64,000 bases of DNA from Climacium dendroides. Lineage: Eukaryota; Streptophyta; Bryopsida; Hypnales; Climaciaceae. Position numbers and translations under genes: made by a program. The DNA is taken from NCBI GenBank assembly GCA_950106755.1, contig OX467086.1, positions 27,050,001 to 27,114,000 of the forward strand, written 5' to 3'. Below are positions 35,751-47,605 of this stretch, in pieces. The notes beneath the pieces are model-generated. The model was not told where the DNA came from and did not search any database. It saw nothing but the letters and a program-made list of their open reading frames with translations. Each line of letters begins with the position of its first letter. The stretch's first letter is position 1.

Positions 35751-38540
35751 GGATTTTTTTAGAACAACTATTCATTCAATGCCAAAGGGGGTGATTTCCA
35801 TGATCATGACCCCCCGCACTTTAAGGGTTGTTAGTTACTATTAGTAAGCGTAAATGATCTTTATCAAGTATCTTATTAGCAAGTGATGGAGGATTCCAAC
35901 TCACTTTAGCATGCTTTATTTGGACACAATATGAATAAATTATGCATTTTCAAAGTATTGTCTTTAGGTTGTTTCAAATTGAACCAACACTACACTCTTG
36001 TAGACTTTCATTTTTTGATTTTTTGTAATCAACATCTAGGTTTTTGAAATGCTTTTTGGTTCAAATGTAGGCATTGTATTTTTGGTAATGTTGATTATGG
36101 GTGTACTACACCATGCCTTATGTTCATCTTGGATTCCATGCATAGGACTAATATGAGTGATTGAGTCTACAATTTTTTTTCATTCCCCTTTAGAACAAGG
36201 CACAATAACTATGTTGGTTGGGACAACTTGCAATGGTCCTATTTACCTTACCTAATTGTTGATTCTATGCCTTGTAAGTCCAAATGATAGAGATCCAAAT
36301 GAGAGGTGCATGAGGATCAAAAGCTATGTTCCAATGTAAGTTTATCTTACGCCAATCATAATGTTAGCAGTTTTAGCACTAAACTTGAAGGCTATAGTAT
36401 GTGAAACTAAATACATGTTTTTTTAAAGTAATATAAAAGTATTTTGAGTTTTGAATGCCTAATTTTTTATATTATATTTTCACTTATGATTTCAACATTT
36501 TAAGATCACAATTCATTCATTGGAGCTTGGGGAAAAATTTGCTAACTTTCTTTGAGATTTTCTAATGTGCTTATAATCATTTTCTATAGCACTTTAGAAA
36601 TTGGCAATTCTACAAATTCATACATTTCATGATGTGAATTGTGATTTATGTTTGGTTTGCAATGAATGCTCTTCATTTGAAAAAAATTCTACTTTAATCA
36701 TCATATATTAAATTGAAGGGTATTAATTATTATAATATATATTATCATTTATAGATAGGAGTTGCTCTTTTGGAATTGTTTTGAAAGAATCATCATAATT
36801 GAGATGCTATTGTCTATAATAATCATCCAAATGCCAATCTTATGGTTTTTAAAAAATGACCAAATTCCTAAATATTTATTAAAAAGACAATCTCCTAATT
36901 CAATCATCTATGCATCATTGATTTTGAAATGGAGTGGATTTTTTTCTTAATATTTTTGTTTTATTACATGTACAAGTCTCTTTTGCCTTACGAATTCAAT
37001 AGTTGAAAGATTATATTAGACAAGTTTAGCCATGCTAAGCACTATGCAACTTAAAAAGAATGGAAGACTATACATGGAAGTGGTCTCTAACAATTATTTG
37101 AAGATCCAATATGACTTTCACAAAAAATAGATTCTTTTCAATCTATCAAACACCTTTCAATGAAAAAAAATCAACAACTACACAACAAGTAGCTCTTGCT
37201 TGTTTTTTAGTACAGGCTTGATTTTCAAGAAAGAACCTGCTCAAGAATTTTACTTGTTGTCAATGTAGCTTAAATTGTCAATGCTAAAAACAATTAGATT
37301 TATATTATTGTCATCACTATCATCAAAATCATCATTTTTAGTTCAAAGCGTTCAATCACAACTTTTATCTTACTAGTATTCAAATTTTTGAATTTTGAAA
37401 AAAACAACTTTTCTACTAGTTAAGGTATGTTCTGACATGCTATTAAGGATGAGGCTAACTAAGGTTTTGAGTATGATTTTAGATGCTCCTTTAGTTTAAA
37501 TTCACTATATTAACAACAATGTGCACTAACAATTGTTTATAAATTCAAATGTACTCAACAAATTCACAAAGGTGCTAGTATCCACAAATACGTTCAAAAT
37601 TTAACAAAACTTTTGAGCATGTGAAATCCAACTATTTACTTGGGCACACTATTTGGAAATAGAATTTAAGGTTGCCTCAATGTAGTCAATATTATGTTCT
37701 TTAAAGTCACTACCTTGGCATTGTCTCTCATTTGCATGGTACTTAGACAAGGTTCAATGAGCTACAACTTGACTCTCTACATGAAAGATTCTTTGACTAA
37801 AGAATTGATGGCCATTGACCTTTTTCAATTACGAAACAACATATCATACAACTCCTTAAAGTCATTGCTCAATGGTTCACAACTCAAATTCAAGTACAAA
37901 AAACTTGTCATATATTTATGTTATTCAATTTTTGGCATAATAATAGGAGGGTTGATGCAAGAATCTTCAATGGCCCAAAGCCAAAAATATTCACTAGTAT
38001 GTGAAGAAATGCCATTTGTTTTCATCCACCAAGATAATTATAGCATCCTACAAGGTTACTGAAGTTCACCAATTATAAGGATAAGAAAAATATCTTTTAT
38101 AGATAGAAGAAAACCACAATCCTTTCGCTCACATGAGATACATGCACTTGGTAATTATAAGACAAAAAAAATTAAAGGATATGAATTGAGGATCTTAAGT
38201 GTATTAAAAATTAATTAAAGGTATTGAGGTTACGATTGTACATTGAATCTAAAGGGCCCAAAAAGTCATTGTCAAGGCTTTGTATCAAGGTCCATTTCTT
38301 GTAGGTTAATACAATATGTCATAATCAATAAAGACAAGTACAACCTTCAATTGATAAAAGTATGGTACATTGAGTATGAATGTCATTTATGCTAAAGAAC
38401 TAGTATAACATTGTGTCTTGTGTGATCAAAAGGAACAAGCCAAGATAGACATTGAGGTGATAAGAGCCCCTTCAATTCTCTTGTCCTTAAAATAAATTTC
38501 CTTCTCTTTTCAATAATTGGTTAAGTTCAAGTGATTAACT
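35751..38540. other. AT-rich intergenic DNA
   Basis: The frame at 37694-38062 (plus, 122 codons) is the longest, but its composition and residue order match no family and I do not call it a gene. Weak satellite-like phrases appear near 38,100-38,160. Confidence 0.45.
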
Positions 38541-40936
38541 TTGCAAGGTGCAACTTCTAATTTTAATTCTTCACTTTTGCCTTGCTTTCATAACCTCTAT
38601 TTTTACAAGCAATACCCCAAACTTCCTAGGTTTGTCCGTGTTTATGATATAAGATGTCAAGATTAAGAAGTCAATATTAGGTGTTATTCTTCTTCCATAA
38701 CATTCTACAAGGTTACTCAAAGTTTGCCAATTTGTAAAAAATAAGATAATCTTTTTTTGGGACACAAAAATTAGAGAAGTCTTCTAGGCTTCTACACCTT
38801 GTTTCCTTTTGCTTACACAAGGCCCAATGCACTACTAATAAAAAAAGCTTGAAAACACTTCAATCTCATATCATGTCACCTTGCCTATACTTTTCCAAAC
38901 AATATCAAAACCTCATAAATTCACTTGTATTCGTGACCTCAAATGGACATCCAAATTAGATGTTGAATGTAACTTGATGTTCCTATCAATTCTTCCAATA
39001 ACAATCCACCTATTCTTTCTTTTGATTGAATGAGTTTCAATTTGTGTTTTTTGAAAATCATTACAAGAAGTTTGAGCCTTAAAGAAGGGTGTTAATTCCT
39101 AACATTGGGGAACACTAGTAGAAGAAATGGAAAAAAAAGAATTAAATTTTTAAATAAAAAAATATCAGCAAACAACAAGGCATACATCATAAAATTTAGA
39201 CCCTACGGTTTGTCAACACTTATCATGTGGTTGTTGTTGTTTCATGGATTTGCACGTTAATTACAATTTATCGCATCATTATAATGCATTACTCTGCATT
39301 GTTATTGCATCATTATCATACATTACTTTGCATTGTTATGATGCATTACTTCACATTGTTATCGCATCATTATGATGCATTATTTGCAATTGCATCATAA
39401 TGATGCGATAAATTGTAATTAACGTGCAAACTCATGAAACAATGATAACCACATGATAATTGTTGACAAACTGTAGGGTCTAAACTTTGTGGTGTAGATA
39501 GTGTGAGATAGTTTTAACAAATACTTAAAAAAACTATTACAAATGATAGAAAAATATAATTTTAAAATTAAATCCCAAATTACAAAACTTTGACAATTTA
39601 ATGTGGCACTACTAGTGTTATAGTGCTATGTCAAATTGTAATTATTTTTTAATTTTTTAATTATTAAATAATTTGGCTAGCTAGTTCACAACACTTGTTT
39701 GCAACCTGGTAAACCTTTTCTTAACAACCCTTTCAAGGCTTGAAATTTTTGCTAATGCCATTTATGCCATTCAATCAAGTAGTATCCTTTGTAAGTTGTA
39801 TTAAAGTAAGCTCATACCGTTACTATATTAAGTCTTTTTGAGACACGAGTGCATGCTATTTATTAAAGAGGCTCATGTCATCTAATACCTTTTCATGTCT
39901 TATAGCCTTTCCTTCTCAACACATTAGTATCAAAACTAAACTTGAAAACAATTCAACTTATCCTCATGTTGTTACTTTTATAGTTTTCTAAGCAATACTA
40001 AAAATCTTGTAAGCTTGACCATATTTATGACCTTACATGTTAAACATTAGAGATTAAAGTATCTTCCACTTCAAAACTTGTAGTTCTTACTTGGTTCTTC
40101 CAAAAACATCCATCCAGGCCATTTATCTATTGTGACATCCACTAACACCCGCCAAATTTAACTACCTATGAAAATCATTTAAGCATCCACAATCTAGACA
40201 ATTGTTACTTACACTATTTAGGAACAAAATTTAAGGCATCTTGAACATAATACTACTTAATTCAAGGCATCATAATGGGAAGATAGATATGGCCTTAATT
40301 AATGAATGCTTGAAACATCCATTAATTTTTTTAAAAATCCAATGAATAATATGTCCCTTCACTCAAGGGCTTTTACAATTTTTTTCTTTTAATCATATGA
40401 GGTACTATACAATGAATACCTCATAACAAAACAAAAATAAAACCTATCAACCTTGCCTTGCTTGCCTTAGCCTCTATTTTTACAAGCCATATTTAACACC
40501 TCATAAATCAACCTATATTAATAACTTCAAGTATCAAGATTATAATTCAATACAAGGTGTGACAATCATAGAAAGAATAGTATGACTTTTAGTCAATAAG
40601 CTCTAAAATCCTAAAAATGCTTCAACTTTGCTTCATATTGTCTTGACAAAGCAATGTGGAAACCTTGTAAGTTAGATTGCGTTTATGACTTGGGACATCA
40701 AGAGTTGAAGGCCATATGGTATATTATAATGGATGGATAAGCACAACCTTCAACTAACAAAAGTCTAGAACATCTATAGTAATTGAAGGAGTGCCATCAA
40801 AGTTTGCTAAACTATAAGAAAAAAGAGATGAATTTTTCAAAGGCCCATGCATATTGCCTCAAATCTTTTCAAGTCTAATTTTCTTTCACTTATATGAGAC
40901 CCAATGCACTAGTAACAAAACAAATCCCAAAGCACT
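38541..40936 (+). repeat. Diverged portion of the ~174-bp satellite array
   Basis: Monomer phrases of the array at 41868-43470 recur here in order but degraded. Examples are ACACTTCAATCTCATATCATGTCACC with CCTATACTTTTCCAAACAATAT (38,855-38,905), TAGTTTTCTAAGCAATAC (about 39,980) and CCTTGCTTGCCTTAGCC (about 40,455). The MITE at 39183-39497 and unique DNA interrupt it. Confidence 0.6.
39183..39497. mobile_element. Foldback MITE, copy 2
   Basis: Left arm TACATCATAAAATTTAGACC, right arm the inverse of ACACCACAAAGTTTAGACC. Both arms share GTTTCATGGATTTGCACG-like and ATCGCATCATTA-like words with copy 1 at 30354. The centre is expanded by a repeated word of about 33 bp built from CATTACTTTGCATTGTTATCG. 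Non-coding. Confidence 0.83.
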
Positions 40937-40940
40937 TTAA

Positions 40941-41863
40941 CCCCTAAAGGACCATTGTCCCTTTGGGGGACAAATGCGTTTTTGGGCAAGTACCTACGGG
41001 CTGAAATTTTATCGTAATTTTTTGAAACTTTTTTTGAAGATAAAAAAATTGATAAGCTTCATATGAATATAATTTTTTTACAATTGGTGCCCGGGAACAA
41101 AAGTTATGACTAAATAAGCTCAAAATAGGGGATGGGGACAGTCTGGGCAGTAAAAAAAAATTTGAAAAATTTTGAACTTTTTAAATTTTTTTGTTTCTTG
41201 TAGATTATATTTTTTTCTATTTAAAAGTCTTTGATTTGTTTTATTTGGATTTGGTATGAGAAAGTTATGGACATTCTTGTTTTGGGGGCAATTAAAGCAT
41301 CTTCTTGAAAAAAATAGCTTGTAGGATGCATTTCTGAATGCAATTTTTCCAATTTTTCCAAATTTTTTTTCATTGTTTATTTACTTGCTAGAACAATCTC
41401 ACCATTGGGATTAGTGCATTTTAATTCCATCTTAAAGATATTAATAATTTAGATTTTCCTTCTTTCTCATACCTACGTCTACTTAACAATTTTTTTAATC
41501 ATGAAAATTAAGTTTTTTTTTGAAATTTTTTTCCCTTGGACTCTCAACTCAATTTCATACAATAAGGATTTAAAGCTCAAAAATCTGTAGTGAAAAAAAT
41601 TTAAGTTAAAAAAGTTCAAAGTCAAATAATCCAGTCCCACAAGGTACTGAAAAACTGTTTTTTTGACTTTAAACACAGATATCTTTTAATCTATGTAGTC
41701 AAAATTTCTGAATTTTTTTTCACACATTTTCATACTAATAAGGTATAAGATCCTATGGTTGGATATGCAAAAAAAATAATTAAAATTTTTATTTACTCTT
41801 TGCTATAGAAATGGCAGTTTTAAGTGTTTTTTTGATAGAAATAAGACCTTGGTCCTTGAGGGG
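40941..41863 (+). mobile_element. TTAA-type non-autonomous element, copy A (inside satellite)
   Basis: TTAA target duplication at 40937-40940 and 41864-41867. The left end CCCCTAAAGGACCA and right end TGGTCCTTGAGGGG match in 13 of 14 positions as inverted repeats. Length 923 bp. The flanks, AAGCACTTTAA and TTAACCTCACATCAA, join to the satellite phrase CACTTTAACCTCACATCAA, which the neighbouring intact monomers show without an insert. No transposase frame. The interior matches the copy at 21461 in direct orientation and 57516 in reverse. Confidence 0.85.
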
Positions 41864-41867
41864 TTAA

Positions 41868-43470
41868 CCTCACATCAAATTGCCTTACATATAGTTCTCC
41901 AATTAATATTATAAATCTTGTATGTTTGCTTGTATTCATGACGTTGGTCAAATAGACCTTCCTTGCTTCATAAGTAATTTCTTTTCAATTATATGAGATC
42001 CACTATACAAATAATAAAGTTAACCCAAAAATACTTCAACTTCACATTAGGTCACCTCATTTATAGTTTCCTTAAACAATATTGTAAATCTCGTATATTT
42101 GTATGCATGTATGACCCTCGATGGATGGACCTTCTGTACTTCATAACTAATTTCCTTTCATCTGCATGGAGTTTAATGCATATGAAATAATACAAGTTTG
42201 AAAACACTCTAATCTTGCATCAAGTCACTTTGCCTATAATTCTCTAACCAATACCGTAAATCTTGCATGTGTTCATGACCTTGGGGAGGACAGACCTTCC
42301 TTCCTTAAAAACAGATTTCCACTTTCATCCACTTGAGTCTCGATGCATAACTAAGAAAACAAACTCAAAAATACTTCAATCTTACATCAAGTCACTCCTT
42401 GCCTATAGTTTTCCAAGCAATATTGTAAATCTTGTACATTTGTATGCATGCACAATCTCGTACATTTGCATGCATGCATGATCTCATACATTTGCATGCA
42501 TGCATGATCTCGTACATTTGCATGCATGCATGACCTCGTACATTTGCATGCATGCATGACCTCGGATGGATAGGCGTTTCCCACTTCAAAACTAATTTCC
42601 TTTCACCCACGTGAAATCCATTGCATATGTAACAAAACAAACCTGAAAACACTTCAACCTTGCATCAAATCACTTCATGTAAAATTCTCTAAACAATCAC
42701 CATGAATCCTGTATGTTTGCATGCATTCATGACCTTGGGGTGGACAGACCTTCTGTGCTTCAAAAACTAATTTTCTTTCACCCATATGAGGCTCAACACA
42801 TAAGTAACAAAGCAAATGCAAAATACTTCAACCTTACATCAGGTCGCCTTGCATGTAGTTTCCTAAACAATACCATAAATCTCATATGTTTGCATGCACG
42901 CACGACTTCGGATAGATGGACCTTCCTTGCTTCAAAACTAATTTCCATTCACCCATATTGGGCTCAACACACAAGTAACAAAAGAAATCTGAAGACAATT
43001 CAACTTTGTATCAGGTCACTGTGCCTACATTTTCCTAAAGAATACTATAAATCTCATACATCTACATGTATTCATGACCTCGAGCGAACGGACCTTCCCT
43101 GCTTCAAAACTAGTTTCTTTTCACCCGTGTGAGACCCGACGCAAGAAGTAACAAAACAAGCTTGAAAAGGCTTCAACCTCGTAGCAAGTCGCCTCACCTA
43201 TAGTATCTCGAGCAATACTGTAAACCTCACAAGTTTGCTTGTGTTTATAACCTCCTATGAACAAACCTTCCCCGCTTCACAACGAATTTCCTTTCACCCA
43301 CGTGAGATCCAAATCACAACTAACCAAACAAACCCGAAAACACTTCAACCTTGCGTAAGTCTCCTCGTCTCCCCTCGCCTATAGTCCCAAGCCGATATTG
43401 TCTAGCTTGTAAATCCACTTCAATCCGTTCATGACCTTGGATGGACGGACCGTCCCCGCTTCAAAACATG
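41868..43470 (+). repeat. ~174-bp satellite array, about nine monomers
   Basis: The anchor GGACCTTCCTTGCTTCAAAAC recurs at about 41955, 42128, 42292, 42570, 42746, 42920, 43090, 43264 and 43449. Spacings are 173, 164, 278, 176, 174, 170, 174 and 185 bp. The one long spacing contains the 26-bp array at 42434-42563. Each monomer also carries CACCCACGTGAGATCC-like, AACACTTCAACCTTGCATC-like and TGCATTCATGACC-like words. Copies differ by roughly a fifth to a quarter, so the array is not young. Confidence 0.88.
42434..42563 (+). repeat. Five 26-bp tandem units rich in CATGCATG
   Basis: Units start at 42434, 42460, 42486, 42512 and 42538, each close to GTACATTTGCATGCATGCAT plus GACCTC. The unit is the corresponding stretch of the 174-bp monomer amplified in place. 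CATGCATG is the RY (Sph) element recognised by LAV-type B3 factors; whether it is bound here is unknown. Confidence 0.93.
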
Positions 43471-45075
43471 TGGTTCCTCCAAAATTATCCACCCATTCTT
43501 TCTTTTAATGGAAGGTATTTCAATCCATGTCCATAAAAAAGGTCCACCCAAACCATTCACCCAAAGTCACACCCATTACAAGCTACATTACTGTGACAAA
43601 TAACCACCCTTTTTCTAATAGTGCACAATTTGAATATTTCGCATCTTGATCACATTTAGCAAATGGAGCTAATCCGGATAATACTGAAGCCGGGAGTGTC
43701 GATCCCGGAAGGATCCTCCCCCCCACCTTGTGATGATTGCCGCTGCCTCCAATTCCCCCCTGCGAGCGGATGTGGAGTCCCAGCAGGGCGTGCTGGCGTG
43801 CTAGCTTGCTGGCTTGCAGAGATCCCGCCAGCCCTGGCAGGCAGCAACTGAACCAACTGCAGCCTGCCTGTCCTGCTTGGCACCCAAGCTCCAAGCCCAA
43901 GCTACAAGACTACAAAAGCCTCCAGCCCAACGCTCAAGTGTTTGAATCCCCAGTCCAGGAATGAATGCGCACACGTTCAGTCCGCCTCTTCCTCCGCTCC
44001 CCGCGACCCAGCTTCTCGGTGGCAGTTGGCCGGGCTTCCTCTCACTTGGGCTCGCTCGGGTTCCCTTTGGCGCCCGCCTGCTTGGCTTCCCTTTTGGAGC
44101 TCCAATTCCATAACTCCATGCTGACAGAGCTTCATCTCCTGCCCTTTCCCCAAGCTCAAGCTTTTGACTCCTCTCTCCAGTAGGAATTTTCACTGTTTTT
44201 ACAGCGCCTGCTGCTGTTGCTGCTTGCTGTTGCTGCTGCTGCTGTGACGGACGGACGGACGGATAGTAGAAGAGTCATGTGACGGTGGTTGCAGAGTTGG
44301 TTATGGTGGCGACTGGTCCTCACTCTGACTTAGAGGGGGAAGAAGCGGGCCACGAGATGGATGTCAGTGCCATTGGGGTGGGTTCCGTTTAGGCAGCATC
44401 ACCGCGTGGGCTTGCGAAGTTTGTGCACGTGAAGATGCTCACCCTGGTTCGAGTTCATTGCTTGTTGGTGGGTTTGATTTGGAGTTGAGTAATGACGGTG
44501 CACGGTTAGTTTGTGCGTGTTTCGGAGTGACAGAAAAGGCGCTCTCTGTATTTTTAAGGGTGGGAGGTGTTCTTGCGTGGGGGTTTCGCCTTGTAGCGAC
44601 GTCGCTCGTTGATTTGTGAGGTTTTGAAACCAGACGCTGAGTTGGGCGTCGTTTTCGGGAAGAATTTCCATTTTAAACTCTGGGAAGGGTGTTAGCATTG
44701 TGAGGATTGCGGGATGGTTGAGTAGTTTGGTTTTCGTAAGGTTTGGAGCCAGGAATTTTGTGTGTGTGTGGGGGGGTGAGAGCTCGAGATGGCAACAGGA
44801 GTGTTTGGATCGGAGTGTGATCGAGTCGGCTTCTGAAATGCAAGGCGTGGAATCACATTTTGCTTTCGGAGGAGTGTACTGGAGGTGGTGGAAGGGATGA
44901 TGTAAACTCAATTACTCTGGTTCACGCAGGGATTGAGTTCGAAGCAGTTGATTTTTTTTCCTTATTATTTTCTTTGGGGGGAGATTCATTTTGGTTAAGA
45001 ATTCATCGGTCTCCATGATATGACCTGAAAAGAATAGTGGTAAATCATATCGATAGGAAGAAGGTTACTTTTCCC
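43471..45075 (+). promoter_or_regulatory. Higher-GC upstream region of the PADRE gene
   Basis: GC rises at about 43,660. 44206-44243 is a CTG/TTG-rich triplet run followed by GACG tetranucleotides (44247-44262). No TATA box is convincing. Frames of up to 170 codons on the minus strand are GC-driven and unsupported. I read 43.66-45.07 kb as promoter plus a long leader, by position and composition only. Confidence 0.45.
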
Positions 45076-46077
45076 ATGGGGCTCATCCCGTTTACCTGTA
45101 TTCCAAAACAAAATGACCTGCATCATTTTGTCCGGGTGGTGTTCCCCGACGGCCGCATCGAGAATCTCAGCCGCTCTTGCAGCGTCCACGAGATTCTGCA
45201 CGGCAATCCCGACTACTTTGTGTGCGGCAGCTCCGCGCACACGCTCACGAGCCGCATGGGCACCCACGAGCAGCTGGAAAAAGGCTTCACCTACTTCGTG
45301 TGCTGCCAGCCGAACGCGCCGCCCTTCCTGGAATTTCCAACCAAGGGCCCTGGCCCCCGAACCTCTCTGGCTACAGGTTGGAAGATTTCGCCGCGCTTCT
45401 CTCGAAATGGGATGCAAGCAAAGGAGAATCGCAGCAGCCCCACCCACCATGGCAACTCGAAGGTGTTTGACTTCCACAGCGCAGCAATTCAGGTGGAAGG
45501 CATGAAGGACGGGCTTCTTCACAAACAACGCCTTCATCACCTCGCGGCCCCGAAGAATATCCGTCTCGTCTTCTTCCGCGAATGCTTGCAATCGCTCCGC
45601 CTGCCAAGAGCCTTCAGCGAGATTTTACAGCCCCCGCTACCTTCTGACGAGTCGCCGCCGCCATCGCCATCACCAGATGAAACAGAGCTCGTGAACTCGC
45701 TCCTGCAGAGCGCCGCGAGGTCCGAATTAGGTCTTCAAGTCGCCAAGAGACAGGAGGTTTCCCTTCGGCGATCGCGCAAGCGACGCAAACCTCTGTGGAA
45801 GCCATGGTTGCAGAGCATTCCCGAGACCAGCGCTGTTGTCGAATTTCTGCTACCAGTGGCGCCGCAGCAGCCGCAGCCGGAGCCAGAGTCGAAGCGATTC
45901 TCGCCTCCCCGGGCGACCAAAAACATTTCCCCGCCCCGGCAGCGAGGTCCGCCTCGCAACATTTCCCCGCCGCGGCAAGTTCAAGTCACTGCTCAGCTGC
46001 AGAGAACTTCTTCCGCACCGCGTCAACAGCCACCACAGCGACAGCGACAACCTAACAAAGCTCTGTACATGGCGTAG
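45076..46077 (+). CDS. PADRE (DUF4228) domain protein
   Basis: A single open frame from ATG 45076 to TAG 46077, 333 residues. Residues about 15-75 form the PADRE domain: HHFVRVVFPDGRIENL, SVHEILHGNPDYFVCG, LEKGFTYFVCCQP. In plants this domain is linked to pathogen and stress responses; no enzyme activity is known. The C-terminal half is Pro/Ser/Arg/Gln-rich, with a basic run SLRRSRKRRKPLWKPWLQSI common near the end of such proteins, then repeated ISPPRQ words. Upstream in-frame codons lack an ATG, so 45076 is the first start. Between about 45350 and 45465 another frame reads YRLEDFAALLSKWDASKGES, which looks more protein-like than the annotated frame there, so a frameshift pair or splicing is possible. 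Confidence 0.75.
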   Translation: MGLIPFTCIPKQNDLHHFVRVVFPDGRIENLSRSCSVHEILHGNPDYFVCGSSAHTLTSRMGTHEQLEKGFTYFVCCQPNAPPFLEFPTKGPGPRTSLATGWKISPRFSRNGMQAKENRSSPTHHGNSKVFDFHSAAIQVEGMKDGLLHKQRLHHLAAPKNIRLVFFRECLQSLRLPRAFSEILQPPLPSDESPPPSPSPDETELVNSLLQSAARSELGLQVAKRQEVSLRRSRKRRKPLWKPWLQSIPETSAVVEFLLPVAPQQPQPEPESKRFSPPRATKNISPPRQRGPPRNISPPRQVQVTAQLQRTSSAPRQQPPQRQRQPNKALYMA

Positions 46078-47359
46078 CTTACAACCCCCCTCCCTTAACG
46101 TCACTACTGAAGCCTCGACAACAAATTGTTATAGAAGATCGACATAGGCGCGTTTCGACAAGCCCAAGATCAGAATTTTTGCTCCGTTTTCGACCTTATT
46201 TTTCATTTGCGGCATTGTGGTTTCGTGGATTCCTTGGTCTCCACTGGGATGTAGATATGGCGGCTTCAACAAGTCATACGTGCAGGAATCAATGACATTT
46301 CGTGTGTACATATGTACTGAGGTAGACTAATCGATAGTGAGCGCGACTGACTGCCCTAGAAGAGACTATGAGTGAGGTGGAATTAGCCTGTCTGTACATA
46401 CATATGATTTTAGGTCCCATTGACCCCCAGGTCGAAGCCTGAGTGACGGAGCCCGCTGCTACTAACTGAAGTCGAGGTGCAGTAGCAAAGCCTGTACTAA
46501 CTTGAACCACTTTTTCCTCGTCTCAATTAACTGGCAATTGAACATCTCTGATTGAGATTTCAATTGAGTACCGTAGTGTTACAAATACTGGATTGGGGAT
46601 TTAGCAGCTTGTTGTGGAAGTTGGATAGAAAAATCTTACAGCAAAAAAACAGTTTGATAGACAAAGCTTATACAGGTTTATGTTAGCCCGACTCACGGGT
46701 TTTCACTGACTGAAATATTAAATTGACAAGAACTGACTTTTATTCCCTTCCGTCTTCACCTTGTTTACAAATGCTTAGCGGTAAACGATTTGGTAGAATC
46801 TTGTTTGGTTTTACGCACAGGTGAAAAGGATCGAAATCGCTGAAAAAAGGGGTACAAAATTCATGCGAGGCAAGCAAGCCTGCAGACGAAACAGAGCAGC
46901 TTTAGCTGTTGCAATTTTTCAATTTTTAGGTTGTTTCTGTTTTGTAGAAACAAAACTACACAAGCAGACCCCAAAAGGAAGCATTCCATATCTTAGTTCC
47001 AACTGATTGCTGTTCTCATGCTGCACTTGATGAGGTGTTTCTTCCCGTTCCTGTTTGGATTCACAGTGAAAGCAGGGTAACGCTCTTATCGACACTTTTA
47101 TAAATGTAAAAAAGATTTTAAAATAAAGGTGTTGAAAGAGTGTGCCCAAATTTTTTTTATGTTGCTAGTGATTTCATTTGGTTGACATATCGAAATTGTT
47201 GGTCCTACTAGTACTTTGAAGGTTGTATTTATGACACCGAGGTCAAAACTGTGAATATCTATTTTGATTATATTCTTCTTTGTCAAGACCCCAAAATTTT
47301 TATGTATCTTTTGCTTTTGCAATGGAATCCATTTGTTTCAAAAAAAAAAAGAATTAATT
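46078..47359. other. 3' region of the PADRE gene and spacer
   Basis: Near-normal GC continues to about 47,080 and then falls. No further gene is recognised; frames here are short. Confidence 0.45.
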
Positions 47360-47605
47360 TAAAATTTTAAAAATAATAATATATCAATGAAAGTGGATTC
47401 CAACACACCAAAGAAGTTGTTTTATTAATATCATATGCAAAAGTTAATAAAAATCAAAATTTTATTGGTACATAATCCAAAATATTTTCTTTGACAAATG
47501 ATACATATCGATTGAAAAAATGAAAAAAAATCTATACAAGTTGAATACTTGATTAAGTGGTATTTTTATGTACCTAGCACTTTGGGATGTTCATACTTTA
47601 GGTGT
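47360..47605. mobile_element. Partial relative of the 29.3-30.1 kb MITE cluster
   Basis: The segment GGATTCCAACACACCAAAGAA through ATATGCAAAAGTTA parallels 29440-29500. The end near 47566-47605 (TACCTAGCACTTTGGGATGTTC then TTTAGGTGTTT) resembles an inverted terminus of that family. Confidence 0.5.

Noticed and set aside
42387..42652. Cys/Met/His-rich minus-strand frames resembling metal-binding repeats
   Set aside because: They are the translation of the 26-bp GCATGCATG array.
44995..45591. 198-codon minus-strand frame over the PADRE gene
   Set aside because: Antisense shadow of a GC-rich coding region; the plus strand has a clear PADRE domain.
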